From Paulownia fortunei (Eukaryota > Streptophyta > Magnoliopsida > Lamiales > Paulowniaceae): a DNA stretch of 64,000 bases. The notes beneath the pieces are model-generated. The model did no database searches. It saw nothing but the letters and a program-made list of their open reading frames with translations, and was not told the DNA's origin. The stretch covers positions 10,571,993 to 10,635,992 of the forward strand of contig CM033109.1 in assembly GCA_019321725.1 (NCBI GenBank), given 5' to 3'. Shown here one piece after another: positions 11,101 through 23,679 of the stretch. The stretch's first letter is position 1. Each line of letters begins with the position of its first letter. Both the position numbers and the translations under genes were made by a program.

Positions 11101-13303
11101 GTAAAAAAATTATACCGATCCGCATCTTTTTATTGAAGTTTAAATCTATAAGGAAAATGGTTTGGATGAGTTATTTTTATTGAATTGTCAATTAAAGGAC
11201 CACAAAAAAGGAAAAATTATTTGTAAAGGGCAAAACACAAACAGTTTCTCTCTGACTTCATTATATGCATTTCTTTAAGGTAATAAAACTATGTGAAAAT
11301 GCACAAATCTTCAATATTTTAATGCATTTTGATATTAAAATGATATTACTAAATAAATAACTTTGATCTAAAATTACCATGTAAGTTAGTTAAGAACAAG
11401 ACAAATTTCAGATTGCTTTAGTAATTTATGTGGTGGTTTATACAATTTTGTATTGTTCACGAGTTATAAATGTTTAAAAAACAAGCATATTTTGTCACTA
11501 GTTAAAAGTATTAAAATAATTGACACTCGTGCATTTTCATTTCTTTTTCTTTTTTGAAAATTCATAAGATGAAATCTATGTCAACTTTTTGGACTTTATA
11601 TTTTTTTTCTTTAGAATTTATTTTCTTTTCATCATCTTTCAAGTGACGTTTTAATAAAACAATTTAGCAAAAAACCTGAAAATTAACCATTTTTGCACAT
11701 AACTACTTACCTAAACTATTTTCTTTTAATTTGGTATTAAATTTGAGTAACAAAATGTGAGCTGTTATATCTTTTAGAGGTTAGAGAATAAAAAAGTACA
11801 GTTGAGAGTATGGGAATAAAAGAGTAGAATTCAGGAGTTTTGAGGACTAAAAAATCTTTTGCCCTTAAAATATCAGAGGTGCACTTCACTGTATCTGAGA
11901 TATTATGGACTTTTTTTTTTTATTTAAGTAGGGTGTGCATTTTTGTTGTCTTATTTACATTATCCACACACACTCTCCGCACCTCCCCACCCCACCCGCT
12001 TTTTCCAGAGTCCCCTAAACACCTCTTGAACACAGAGAGAAAAGGAATGCAATATAATGTAAATTTGACTTTAGATGTATCATTGGCCCTAGTAGATATT
12101 TATTACTTACAAAAAAGGAGCGTTGTAAGTTTCCATTAATCTTTTATTGAACTCTTTCTTTTCCTGTGCTAGCTTGATGTATTAAAGATTTATCTTTCAC
12201 ATACCAACCAACATATTAGTCAACAATTATACGAATACAAAAGCATCACTTATTCCCTACAAAGAGAGAATTCAATAAGAAGAAAGAATATTTTTCTTTT
12301 AGTCAAACTAAATTACTAGTTTGGGAGGAGAAATTGCCTTGTGTGTGTGCGTGTTGTATGTCTAGCTATGGTTTCTTTGGATTTTTGGAGTCTGTATGAG
12401 GTTGAATAAATATTAATGGTTAGAAAAATGATCTGTGCCCACACTTCATAACAAATTGGGAAGCGTTTGAATCACATTTTTTGAGTCACTATATTTTAGG
12501 GTTGTTTGTGTGTCTGCTTGTGGTTGAAATTAGGTAACTACTTTTTCCTTTTACCCATTCTTTTTTTTACCGCGAAATGTTCCTCATGAATAACCTTCAG
12601 ATTGTATTCAGCAAAAGTTGAATATTTTATTCTTGGTGCAATGTATCTGTGGATACCTTGGAAGTATTGGCATCGGCTGCTTTTATGCGGTTATATTGCT
12701 CCAAACTACTTTTCAATTTTGTTGCGAGTCTACCAGTTACTTTTTGATTTGCTGGAGGATGGTATTCTTTGAGTATATACCAGATTAACTTTTGCCCCAT
12801 GCAGGTTTTTTATCTCCCATGACAGGGAATTCCATGTTGCATCTCTGCCATATAAGCCAGATTTCAAGGTCATGCCTGAGGGTTGGGATGGCACCACTCG
12901 AGACCCAGATGAGGTGCACTATGAGATCTCAATGAAAGAGGATGAAATGTTGTACCAAGAATTTGTACAGAGGATGAATTTCAACAAAATGAAGGTAAAT
13001 AGTGAGTACTAGTATCATGTTCATTCTTTCTTAATTTTGAATTGCTATTGATGCCCTATGTGACATCATCATTCTGTCTTTTAGATGGCAAAGAAGGTGA
13101 AATGCCATAAATACAGCAGGAGGCGTCTGTCTGAAGGTTGGAATTTCATGGTGGAGAAACTAGGTCCCAGAGGCAAGCGTGGTAATGGAGGTGGCTGGAA
13201 GTTTATCAGTGAAGCTGATGGCTCCAGCAGGCCTCTAAATGAGTTTGAAAAGATGTTTGTGAAAAGAGAGACTCCTCGCAGGCGGCGGAAGATACTCCCA
13301 TGA
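8111..13303 (+). CDS. GCD1: Mitochondrial GAMETE CELL DEFECTIVE 1-type protein (4 exons)
   Basis: The coding exons are 8111-8578, 9339-9577, 12805-12994 and 13085-13303. All introns are GT-AG and the exons keep phase, giving 371 residues. The N-terminus (MRALLRTLTQLSI, basic and Ser/Thr-rich with few acids) looks like a mitochondrial presequence. Residues about 35-110 are Gly/Ser-rich and low complexity. A conserved block follows: REPGARGSYLKD, VYTVERLAKEYRVMRQRVHA, and ILWLKELEEEEEKKLGHPLD (about residues 158-230), then FHVASLPYKPDFKVMPEGWD in exon 3, and a Lys/Arg-rich C-terminus ending RRRRKILP. I recognise the plant GCD1 family, described as mitochondria-targeted and needed for gametophyte and early embryo development. 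The LAKEY..RQRVHAIL segment resembles small-subunit mitoribosomal protein mS45, so a ribosomal role is plausible but inferred. The start is the first ATG after the pyrimidine-rich leader. Intron 2 (9578-12804) is long because it carries a MITE. The frame is fully intact. Confidence 0.85.
11014..11864. mobile_element. hAT-like MITE in intron 2 of the GCD1-type gene
   Basis: The left end GGGCAAAAGATTTGTTTAGT and the reverse complement of the right end, GGGCAAAAGATTTTTTAGTC, form inverted repeats of about 30 bp that continue through CCTCAAA. It is flanked by TTAGAATA (11006-11013) and TTAAAATA (11865-11872), an 8-bp duplication with one mismatch, fitting the hAT superfamily. It is 851 bp, AT-rich and has no transposase, so it is non-autonomous. 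It does not disturb the flanking splice sites. Confidence 0.75.
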
Positions 13304-13704
13304 TTTTGAGTGTGATCAATCAATAGTGGAAAGGGGGATGCATGCACAAGCATGATTGGCTTTGACTTTTGTGGCATGGCTTTCTTGAAGTTCTTTAGTT
13401 TCCCAATGGACTAAGGCATGCCTCTTTTTTTGCTTCTCTTACAGAGGCTAAACACAACTACAAAATTAGGTCCTTGCTACCTGTTGCGAGTGCAAAATGG
13501 GACAAATGCATAGATATTTGTAATGATATACTTGTAAACTCTGTCTTTCTTTGCAGCCCATTGTGAGTCTATTTGTTAATTCCGTGCTGCTGCTTTTTCC
13601 AAGGTGCGCCAAAATCCATTTGTAATTTTGCTTGCCCTAGTTAGCCTGTTTGGATATTTCTGCAATTTTAAGATTTTTGGGAGGTTGACCGCATTCTGTG
13701 GAGT

Positions 13705-13710
13705 AATAAA
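13705..13710 (+). terminator. Candidate polyadenylation signal of the GCD1-type gene
   Basis: AATAAA lies about 400 bp downstream of the stop codon, in T-rich sequence with GTTTTGTTAG following. This is a plausible near-upstream element for plant 3'-end formation. Other weaker variants exist, so the exact site is uncertain. Confidence 0.45.
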
Positions 13711-13837
13711 GTTTTGTTAGAATAGTTGAAAGTATTATGTTCTTTAACTTGTTTCTTTGTTACACATTGTCTAATAGCTTTAGTTTGGGTAATGCTTAAC
13801 AAACATTTGTTGGACTGCCTGCAACAGCTATGCACAT

Positions 13838-13959
13838 TGTTGAAAGAATAATAGACATTAGGGTTTCAGAAATTCTGTCTTAACCAACTACATGACTGAC
13901 CCATGAATTTAATTATATATACAAATTAAAGGTATACTTACATATTTATCCTTAAAACA
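13838..13959 (-). repeat. Copia 1 3' LTR (short)
   Basis: It shares colinear blocks with 24967-25133: GAATAATAG(A/C)ATTAG(G/A)GTTT near one end and ACATATTTATCCTT near the other. It begins TGTTG and ends AACA on the + strand. The polypurine tract lies just beyond 13960. The inner boundary could move by about 12 bp (CTCTAATA may belong to it). Confidence 0.6.
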
Positions 13960-13989
13960 CTCTAATACTACCCCCAAGCTCTCAATCTG

Positions 13990-15528
13990 AATAATAAAAA
14001 TCATATGCTTCCAACTATTTACAAATGTACACCACTCTTGTACCACCTAGTGTTTTGTCAACAAAACAGCTAACTCTACCGGGGATGTATAAATAACATC
14101 CTGCAGGATCTTCTCCCACATAAAAATAACTGGCAACCACAATGTGCTTTGCATGTTCATGAAAGACGGTTATTAGCAACATGAGACGCTGCCTGATTAT
14201 CACAGATTAGCTCCATAGGTCGAGCATGCAGGAACTCAAGTTCTTACAACATATTTTCCAATCAAACCAATTCACATGTAGTATAAGCCATAGCTTTATA
14301 TTAAGCCTCAGCACTTAATCTCAAAATGACACTCTGCTTCTTGCTTTTCAAAGACACCAACTTTCCTCCAACAGAAATGCAATACCGTGTAGTAGATCCT
14401 CTATATATAAAGAACCTACATAATCTACATCACTATACCCAACAACCTTGAGATGACTATGATTTTTGTACAATAATCTCATACTTGAACGAACCCCTCA
14501 AGTATCTCAGGATCTGAATAACCACATCCCAGTGACTAGTTTTTTTGGAGAATTGTGAAATTGACTTACAACACTAACTTCAAATGAAATATCAAGCCGA
14601 GTAACTATCACACAGTTCAGTCTACCTACTAGTCTCCTATATTGTTCTGGATCATGTAATGGTTGACCTTGATTTACTACAAGTCTAGCATTGACATCCT
14701 TAGGTGAATCTAGGTTTTGCTCCAAGTATTCCAGTATTTGACAACAGACCCAGTGTATACTTCCTTTGAGAAAGTGTACCACCATGACGAGATCTGGCCA
14801 CCTCAATGCCTAAACGTACAACAATTATCCAAGATCATTTGTTTTGAACTTTGATTGCAGAAATTTCCTCAACCTTTGAATTCATGGGCTACTATCCTCA
14901 ATAGTTATAATATCATCAACATAAATAACAAGAAGAATTTTACCAGCATTTATATGTTGATGAAACATAGAGTGATCCATGGGACATTGTTTCAAACTAA
15001 AGGAGGTCACGACAATACTAAACTGCCCAAATCATGCATGAGAAGACTATTTCAACTATACAATTTCTTTAGGCTAAAAACCAACCGATGCTTCCCTTGA
15101 GCAACATACCCGGGAGGTTGTTGCATACAGATTTCCTCAGTGAGGTTCAGAAAAGAATTTTGAACATCGAATTGGTGTAGAGGTAGGAGAGTACATATCA
15201 GAATACTCAAACTCATACACCTGTGTGTTGCCCTTAGCAACCAGGCAAGCTTTAAGGCGGTCAATAGAACCATCTAAGATAACCAACTGTGTAGACACAC
15301 TTACTCCTGACTGCAAACTTACTAAGGGAAAGAGTAACAAGGTCCCAAGTACCATTCTATCATAAAGAAAACATCTCCCCGTCCATGACAACTCTCTAAC
15401 CAAGATGAGAAAGGGCCTCAAAGGTAGATTTAGAAATAATGTCGAATCTAGGGTATATATAAATGAAAAATATGATAGGGAGAGACGAGCATAAGAGACA
15501 AAGTTACAAAGAGGGTGAGAGGTACATG
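13990..15528 (-). pseudogene. Copia 1 reverse transcriptase and RNase H remnants
   Basis: Minus-strand motifs include KACLVAKGNTQVYEFEYSD (near 15240), LHQFDVQNSFLNLTEEICMQ and PPGYVAQGKHRLVFSLKKLY (15052-15180) and NLDSPKDVNARLVVNQGQPL then YRRLVGRLNCVIVTRLDISF (14570-14720). All are hallmark copia reverse transcriptase segments. An RNase H-like ICDNQAA-type stretch follows near 14200. Several frameshifts and stops break it. The frame is cut at 15528 by the hAT insertion and resumes beyond 17838. Confidence 0.8.
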
Positions 15529-17830
15529 TAGACCTAACCACCGGACCTGACCCATGATCAACGGGTCAAAACCCGTAATCAGCTCATGGGTTCATGGGCC
15601 GACCCTTGGAACTGTCGGGTGAAATAAAAAAAAATGAAAAATCCAGTGACAATGGATTTAGCCATTGGCAACGGCTAAATTGACCGTTGGCAACATTCAA
15701 ACACTTTTTTTTTTTTTTATCTTTCCCCTATAAAAACACCTCTCTCTCTTCATTTTTTTCACACTTCAACTTTCAAATCTCAATTCTCTAATTCTCTAAT
15801 TTTCTAGTCTCAATTATTTATTTTCAATTCTATATTCTATACTATTTCAATTATTTTATTAAATCATTTTTCACATATCATTTCTTTCATCTTTAATTAT
15901 TCATTATTCAATTATATATTCAAATTTTTTATCATTTATAAAAAAATAGTTGGTTCAAGCAATAGAGGTAAGGGAAAGATGCCCGCTACCGAAGAGTAAC
16001 CTAAGCTCAACATCGATTATGAAATTGAGTCGAGTGATGAAGAGCAAATTCACTTATTTACTACTCAAGAAATAATAAGTGATGCTCATACTCGATCTAC
16101 TCCATCTCTCAAATTCTCTATTTTTACCAAATATTTTAATAAAGTGACACTTCCAAATGAAAAAATGTGAGTAAAGTGTAAATATTGCTCGTAATCTTAC
16201 AAATTTCAATCAGGAGAGGGTTATGGATCCTTAAGAAAACATGTGGAAAAGAAGCATCTGGTGGAATTTGGCATCGACCGTATCCAAACTCAAATGCCGT
16301 CATTCGCATCTTCCAATTTCAGTAGATGTAATGATCTTTCTTTATTTAAATATAATGATGTTTGATGTAGAGAAAATTTAGCTACATTTATTTCTATTGA
16401 ACATTTTAGTTTTAGTTTTGTAAATAAATTTTTTTAATAAATTAATTCAAACAACATATAATCCGACAACTGAAGGTGTTTCACGAACCACATTAATACG
16501 TCATGTAAAAAAATTATATAATAAAACTAAAAAAGAGTTAAAAGAAATATTAAACAATGTAAATAATAAAATTTCTTTATATAGTGATATTTGGAATGAC
16601 CATTAGCAAATACATTCATATATGGGTATTACATATCATTGGGTTGATGATTTTTTTATATTTCAAAAAAGATTACTTGTATTTAGAGTTTTTGATGGTC
16701 CACACACAACGGCAAATATTTCATAAATTATATTTTTAATATTAGAATAATATAATTTAGTTAACAAAAAAATTTCAATATCATTTGGCAATACTACAGC
16801 TAATAATGCTAGTATCAATGATCTTAAAACTGCATATGAATCATCAATTGGTGGTAAAAAAATTTATATTAGATATATATGTCATATTTTAAATTTATGT
16901 GTACAAGATGGCTTAAAAGCTTTAGATAATCAACTTAAACCAATTAGATAAGTATTTTATTATTTATGAACACATCCACACATTAATAAACAATGGTTTT
17001 GATTTTATAAGGCCAACGATATGAGTCCTAAAAAATTTATGCGGGATATTCTAACCCGTTGGAATTCAATATATAAATTATTAGAAAAATCTTTCGACTG
17101 TAAAGATTTATTATATCAATTTTTTTTTACAAATTATTACTATTCTTTTTCATTTATATTGACATCATTGGACAATATGTAAAAAAATTATAATATTTTA
17201 ATGATGCTACTTTACAATTATTTAGTGTTTATTCCCCAACTTCTCATTTAATATTATTAAATTATTATAATATTGCATCAGTTTTACATGATAACCTTAA
17301 CTCTGAAGATGAAAATTTAGTAAATTGTGCCTTATCAATGCAGTTGAAATGGAAAAAATATTTTTTTTAAATTTCAGATATTAATTTAATTGTTGTTGTT
17401 TTTTACTCTAAATTTAAATTAGATAGTTTACAAAACATGTTAATAATTTATTATAATGTTTTAAGATGTTATGAAAATGATTATACTCTAGTTATAAGAA
17501 ATATTATATTTAAAGTTAAAACACTTTTAAATAAATTTTATAATGAATATAGTTCCAAATATGATTCACAAACAAGTTAAGTTGATATACATAGAACTAG
17601 TAGTAGTAGTTCTAGGCTTAGAGTAACATAACTTTTACTTAGGGAATGGACTAAATGTTCTACAGGATCCTCAAGTTTCAGTGAAGAACTTGAAAGTTAT
17701 TTTAGTATTTCAAGGGTCGGACCTGAAATAAGAACTAGCCCATTGGTTTCAGAACTTGGACTATAATGGTTAAGGGTCGAGATTTTTTAGAATCGAAGAA
17801 CTGGTGGTTCTAGAACCGTGGTCAGGTCTA
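15529..17830 (+). mobile_element. hAT transposon with perfect 8-bp target-site duplication
   Basis: The flanks GGTACATG at 15521-15528 and GGTACATG at 17831-17838 are identical. The left end reads TAGACCTAACCACC and the reverse complement of the right end reads TAGACCTGACCACG, a short inverted repeat typical of hAT elements. A degenerate hAT transposase lies inside. The element sits in Copia 1 reverse transcriptase coding sequence, so it is younger than that copy. Confidence 0.9.
15979..17717 (+). pseudogene. Broken hAT (RICESLEEPER-like) transposase
   Basis: In order: a BED-type zinc finger (VKCKYCS, later LRKHVEKKH, about 16170-16260), then YNPTTEGVSRTTLIRHVKK and LYNKTKKELKEIL and ISLYSDIWNDH (16455-16600), ITYHWVDDFF, ICHILNLCVQDGLKALD (about 16878-16930), the TRWNSIYKLLEK signature (17053-17090) and ELESYFSI (about 17690). 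These match hAT transposases of the plant BED/RICESLEEPER type. Many stops and frameshifts make it non-functional. The C-terminal hATC dimerisation domain expected after the ELESYFS-like segment is missing; sequence passes almost directly into the right terminal region. Confidence 0.8.
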
Positions 17831-17838
17831 GGTACATG

Positions 17839-18750
17839 ACACGCTTACCTTTACAAGTGCAATAGAAAGATTGATGTGGTGAGATCATTGGAGGCAAGAT
17901 TTGATGATAATTTTTTCACAAGGAGAAAAACATGTAGGTGGAGGCATAACTATAGTGGCTCCATGATCAATAAGGTCCTCAAGGCGGACTTAGAAGGATC
18001 GTTAGGCAGAAGAGAAGTGGAATAAGGTAATGAAATAGGTAATGGAAGGGTGTCGTGGAGATCCATATATGGGTAGGATGGAGAAAAGAATGGTGTAGAT
18101 TTAGAAGTACGTTACATCAAGTAAAAAAATCAATACCCTGTACCCCAAGAACGCACATTTGAGGGAACGAGGATCAAGTTTGCCACCACTAGAGTGCATT
18201 TGATGAAAAAAACACATAAATCCAAAAGTTCGAGGAGGGACTTTAAATAAGGGTTCTAAGGGAAGAGGATAGAATAAGGAGAACAATTATTGAGAATAGA
18301 GAAAGGCACGCGATTAAAAAATAATCAGTCAGTACAAGTAACATCTAGTAAGTGTTGATTTTTCAGTTCAGCAACCCTATTTGTTGGAGGGATAGAGAGA
18401 TAAGAGGACTCATGAATAATGCCATATTTAGCCATAAAACGTGTAAAATAATGAGAAAAATATCTTTGGAATTACCACTGTGAAAAACATGAATGGACAG
18501 ATTAAATTATACTGAACTTCAATATAAAATTGATAAAAAAATAGAAATAATTTCGACAGATCTTGCATTAAATAAAGCAAAGTATTTCTGAAAAAAACAT
18601 CTATAGAGGTAACAAAATAATGAAATCCTAACTTAAAAATGATATGAGAAGGACCTCAAATATCAGAATGGACTAAATCAAAAGGGTATAATGAATGTTT
18701 ATCATATCTACACAAAAAGGACACCCAACGATGTTACGACTCATACTCTA
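17839..18750 (-). pseudogene. Copia 1 integrase and linker remnants
   Basis: The minus-strand segment at 18101-18286 reads PPRTFGFMCFFHQMHSSGGK and LDPRSLKCAFLGYRV, the conserved end of copia integrase. Upstream of it, near 18360-18450, lies KYGIIHESSYLSIPPTNRVAE, equivalent to the GI.HESSC..TPPQNGVAERKN motif of the catalytic core. Frames are broken by stops. Confidence 0.75.
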
Positions 18751-19233
18751 AGGACTGAAAAGAACTTAAACGAGGTACTAACTTCTTCAAGTATCCAAAG
18801 AAGGGTGTCCAAAGCGACAATGTGAAGTGGTTTAGCATAAGCAAGACAAACAATAAGTTAGGAACATGAGAAGGATAGATTAAATCGATAAAGACCACAA
18901 AACTCCTCGTTCTTAAATCCTACTTGACAACAGAGTGGCGAAAGAACATTATGGAATAATTCAACTATTTAGTCAATTGACTAATGGACATGTGATTAAA
19001 GAAAATGGGGAATGTGTAACACATAGGTAAGGATAATGAGAGTGTTAGTTGAATATCACACATATTATTCTAAAAATTTAGATTAAGAACTATTAGAGTT
19101 ACAAAAGGCAAACACTAAGAGAAATTATGATGAGAAAAAGCACGAGAGTTACCTATCTTGTGATCAGACGTGCCTAAATTAATGATCTAAAGCCTAAATA
19201 TAGCGACTAGAAAAAAACAAATAGAAGAGTTAC

Positions 19234-19785
19234 CTAGTTTGGCAAGGGAGGCCATAAGAATAGATGCTTGATGGGCAGCCTAATATAGTGAGCTGGTAAA
19301 GCAATGGACATGGAGGCATCAAAATTAGCAAACTCTATAGAAATTGTATGAGCATAGCGAGGTGGTCGGCCAATCAATCCCGAAAAATAGCCCGAATGTG
19401 ATTTTTGAGACCACAATGGTCACAAGTAAGAGGCTCACCATGACCACAGTCGCAACCACCATGGCTACTCTGACCACCTCGACTATTATGAATACTAGGG
19501 AAAGGAGTACCATATCTAAATGGCAGACTCTGAAAGCTAAGGCAAGTGTATCACCTAACGAAACATCAACATTGTGTAAAGTAAGTTGAGAGAAGGAGCA
19601 TAACACTTAAGAGAATGTCTTGGTAAGACTTCGTAGTTTAGTTCCACAAGGATTTGGAGCTTAATCGGTTCTAACTTAGAATGCAAACCAACAAGAAACT
19701 TAAGCACAACCATCTACTCCGTTACTTCTTAATGGTAGTAGGATCGATAGAAATTGACAATAAAAATTTAATTCATCATGGATCC
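19234..19785 (-). pseudogene. Copia 1 gag, C-terminal part
   Basis: Minus-strand sequence includes KFLVGLHSKLEPIKLQILVE, a copia gag helical region, followed by LTLHNVDVSLGDTLALAF and then SGYFSGLIGRPPRYAHTIS, the Gly/Pro region after the gag zinc knuckle. The frame is interrupted at about 19785 by a large insertion and resumes at about 23680. Confidence 0.65.
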
Positions 19786-20322
19786 GGCAATTGTGCCAAA
19801 AACTTAATGTGCACGTGCGGTGTATGCAATGCGGACTAGCAAGTGCACTAATCGCAAGTAATAGAGTATGTGAGAATATGAGTTGTCATGTCTCTATGGA
19901 GAGTGTATGCAAGTACGGAATATGGATAATCTAGCTATATTTAACCTGTTAAAGTTTTGGTGAATAAATTGAAAGCTAAAATAAACAAATTAACAAAGCA
20001 ACTATAAAAGTCAAGAAAAGCACGAGATTGTAATTAAAGAGAAAAGGGTCAAGGTCATGGATCACCAATTTATTTTATTACGAGTTTCACAAATTACGGT
20101 TAGGATAAATGTTCAATAATGGGATTTCCACTTGCACTTGATATACTCTTTCAAGACATATCAATTCTACTATTACAAGGTAACCCGCTATATATCTATA
20201 TCGGGTTCAACCAATTAATGATGCATTAGACTCTATAATCTCCACTAACTTTTAATTTTCGTCTATGACTATTGCATTTGCATGTATTAAATTCAATATT
20301 TTTATAATGATTAGTCCATGGC

Positions 20323-22661
20323 TAGGGCTGTAAACGAACCAAACTGCTTGCGAGCTATTTGGATCTCGGCTCGAAAAAAATTCATTTGAGATTGATCATT
20401 AACTTTAATGAGTCGAGCTCAAGCTCAATTTTGAGCTCGAAAATTTTATCGAGCCAAACTCGAGCCTAATAGTATTTAGCTCATTAGCTCACGAGCCTGC
20501 TTGTTTATATGCTCGTGAGTTTATTCGTGAGGTTAAGCTCGAGCTCAACTCGTTTATATGCTCGCAAACCTGTTCGCAAGCTCGAGCTCAAGTTCGCAAG
20601 TTCAAGCTCACGAGCCTGCTCATTTATATGCTCATGAGCATATTTGCGAGCTTGAGCTTGAGTTCGACTCATTTATATACTCACGAACCTGCTCACGAGC
20701 CTGACTCGTTTGATAAGTTCACAAACATGTTCGCGAGTGGCTTATTTAGAAGTTCGATAATAGGCTAGATAAAATTATAAAAATCTTAAGCACAAAGTTT
20801 TCCAATGGAATCGAATACAACATCTTTAAAAAAATATGAAAACTCACACGAATGAACCAACTACATTTTTATGTAATCAAACATATTAAAATATTCTTTA
20901 AGGATTAGCACAATCAATAAATAAAATTTAACGCAAATCTTATAATGGTATATTTTGAATAATTAATTAAATAATTATATATAACCAAGATAATTCATAA
21001 AATAAGAATACAAATTTAGAATAATTAATAAAATTAGGCTAATCAAATAAAACCAATTCTGAGTATGATTTATGAAACATCTAGAGTATGACCTACTTGA
21101 AATTAATAAATTTTGTACATTAAAAAAATTTAAAAATAAGAATATAAATAGAGAATAATAAATTTAGATTAATCAATGCAAATCTTATAATGGTATATTT
21201 AGAATAATTAATTAACTAAATATATATAACCAAGATAATTCATAAAATAAGAATATAAATTTAGAATAATTAATAAAATTAGGCTAATTAAATAAAACCA
21301 ACTCTTAGTATGATTTAGGAAACATCTAGAGTATGACCTACTTGAAATTAATAAATTTTTCTATATTTAAAATATTAAAATAAGAATATAAATAAAGAAT
21401 AATAAATTTAGATTAATCAACTTAGAGCAATAAATAAAATTTAATAATACTATAGAACCATCAATTTAGAATAATTAAATAAAAAATAAAAGTCAAACTT
21501 AAGATAATAAATAAAAATTGAGATAAAATAAGAAAAAAATATAAAATAATAAAATTAAAACTTATCAAATATCATACTTTAAGATATTACATTTAGATTA
21601 AAATTAATTAAAAGATTAGATAGTTGTTTCGCTTTAAAATTTAAAAAATATAAAAATATAAATATGTACTAATATACTTAGTCTAGTCAACTAAAATTCA
21701 CTTCTAAATCTTAGGATGATAAACTATAATAATAAACTAAAATTTTATATATTAATTATATTAAAATAATTCATAAACTAAGAACTTCAATTAATAATAA
21801 TAAGAGTAGATTAAAATATAAAATAAATAATTAAATTTCAACTTAAGATAATTCATTAAAATAGATTAAAATTTAGAATTATTAGTTCATTTTAATTTAA
21901 CGAAATATACTTGTCCCCTTCCTGGATAATCTGATTATAAAACTTAAAATTAAAAATATATTTGTAGTATAATGTTTTCATATGAACAAATATTTGAAAA
22001 CAAATTGATAGGTGTATGAAAAGATGTAAAATATTAAAATAAGTTTTGAAAATAAAAATAAATTATATTTGGAATGAAAATAAAATAAAATAAACTGAAT
22101 GTATTTGATGTAAACCATATTTGAAAGTAAATTGTTTTGCTTCTTGTTTTATAACATTTTGTATTTGGCTTTAAGTTTCTGCCAATTTGCATTGAGGTCT
22201 CCTCGATAGTTCATTTTATTATGATATCATTTCTTTTTTAACTTTTTTCAGTAGCATCTACATTTCTCTAACTCTCTTGTGCCTTTGATTTTAGTTTTAA
22301 GTGATTGCATTGATTTTTGCAGGTGTTGTTTTCTATTTTTTGAAATGAAATGTGCTTATCGAATTTGATCTTGAGCTCGATTGTATGCTTAACGAGTTCG
22401 AACTTGAGTTTGATTTTATGCTTAACGAGCTTGAGCTAAACTCACGCTTTCTAATTATTTAACGAGCCGAGCTCAAACTAAGCTTGTTTAATATACTAAA
22501 CGAGTCATTTTTAAATCGAGCTCGATTCGTTCGTGAGTTTAATAATTTTCAAACAAACCGAGCTCAACCTTAATTATAAAAGCTCGAGCCTATGAAAAAT
22601 TCAAACGAGTCGAGCTCGAGTTTTTTCCTGTTCGGCTCGATTTGTTTCAATTACAGCCTTA
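20323..22661. mobile_element. Non-autonomous hAT element with GAGCTCG-rich subterminal repeats
   Basis: The left end is TAGGGCTGTAAACGAACC; the reverse complement of the right end is TAAGGCTGTAATTGAAAC. The flanks TCCATGGC (20315-20322) and TCTATGGC (22662-22669) form an 8-bp duplication with one mismatch. About 400 bp at the left end and 300 bp at the right end are dense in GAGCTCG, CTCGAGC and GCTCACGAG motifs in both orientations. The 2.3-kb element has an AT-rich core and no transposase frame. Confidence 0.85.
20933..21419. repeat. ~243-bp tandem duplication in the hAT element core
   Basis: Two adjacent copies start at CGCAAATCTTATAATGGTAT (about 20933) and TGCAAATCTTATAATGGTAT (about 21176). 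They stay highly similar through the AACATCTAGAGTATGACCTA segment and end at TTTAGATTAATCAA. The duplication is confined to the element interior. Confidence 0.85.
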
Positions 22662-23679
22662 TCTATGGCATGCATTACAGGAGCACTTATTGTAACACTA
22701 CTTTCATTCTCAATCACAACAACAAAAATCATTTCAAAGTTAGCCAAACTTAAAAAAATATTAAACACATAATACATGTTTAATATAATTTCAACAACAT
22801 CTAACCATGAATAAAATATTAACTCATAAATCTATAAAATAACTTTCCAAGCCTTGACTAAAAGTAATTTAGTTTATATTGAAATAAAGAAAGTACCACT
22901 TCGATTTCAACATCATGGGTTGTCAATATTTCTCAAAGGTAAACAAAATTAAGAGAAAATCAAAGAACAAAATTACAACGTGATCAAGGATTCTTCAATT
23001 CTTCACTTAATTCCCCAAGCCCAATGTAGAACCCTCCTCCTCTTTGCTTCAATTCCCAACATTCTTGGATGGATGTGTGAATTTCTATGGAGAGTGAGAG
23101 AAAAGTGTGGAAAAGAATGTGTAAATTTTGACAAAATTGTGTATAAAAATTATGTAAAGTGTGTCTGGTATATGAATTATGATATGAATGAGATAGTGTG
23201 TATTGTATATGAATTATGTATATCTTGGAGAGTGATGTATTATATATATTTATCTAAAAATATGCCAAAAATTATGATTGAGTGCCACTTGTCATAGCAT
23301 CCAACAAAAAGAATCAAATTTGTTATGCAACTTGGTGCCGTGGCACGAGAAACTAGTGCCATAGCGCCAAACTCAATGTATGGCTTCAAGGTAATTTTTG
23401 TAATTGTCGTTGTGGTGTGATTCTTCCTTTGGCTAGCAACACAGTGTGAAACACACTGCCTAATTTTTTAGCTTGGCGCCACGGCGCAAGATTCAAGGGT
23501 CATAGCACGAGTCCTTACTTCAAATTTTCAGCATTTTTCATCTTTCATCTTTCAACCCTATTTTTTTCAATTTTATACCTACACAACATACATCAAAAGA
23601 TAAGTGAACAATTCATCAATTATGTGATAAAATATTCTAAGTTGTGCTATTGACAGTGTCGAAATATATGTTAGATTAT

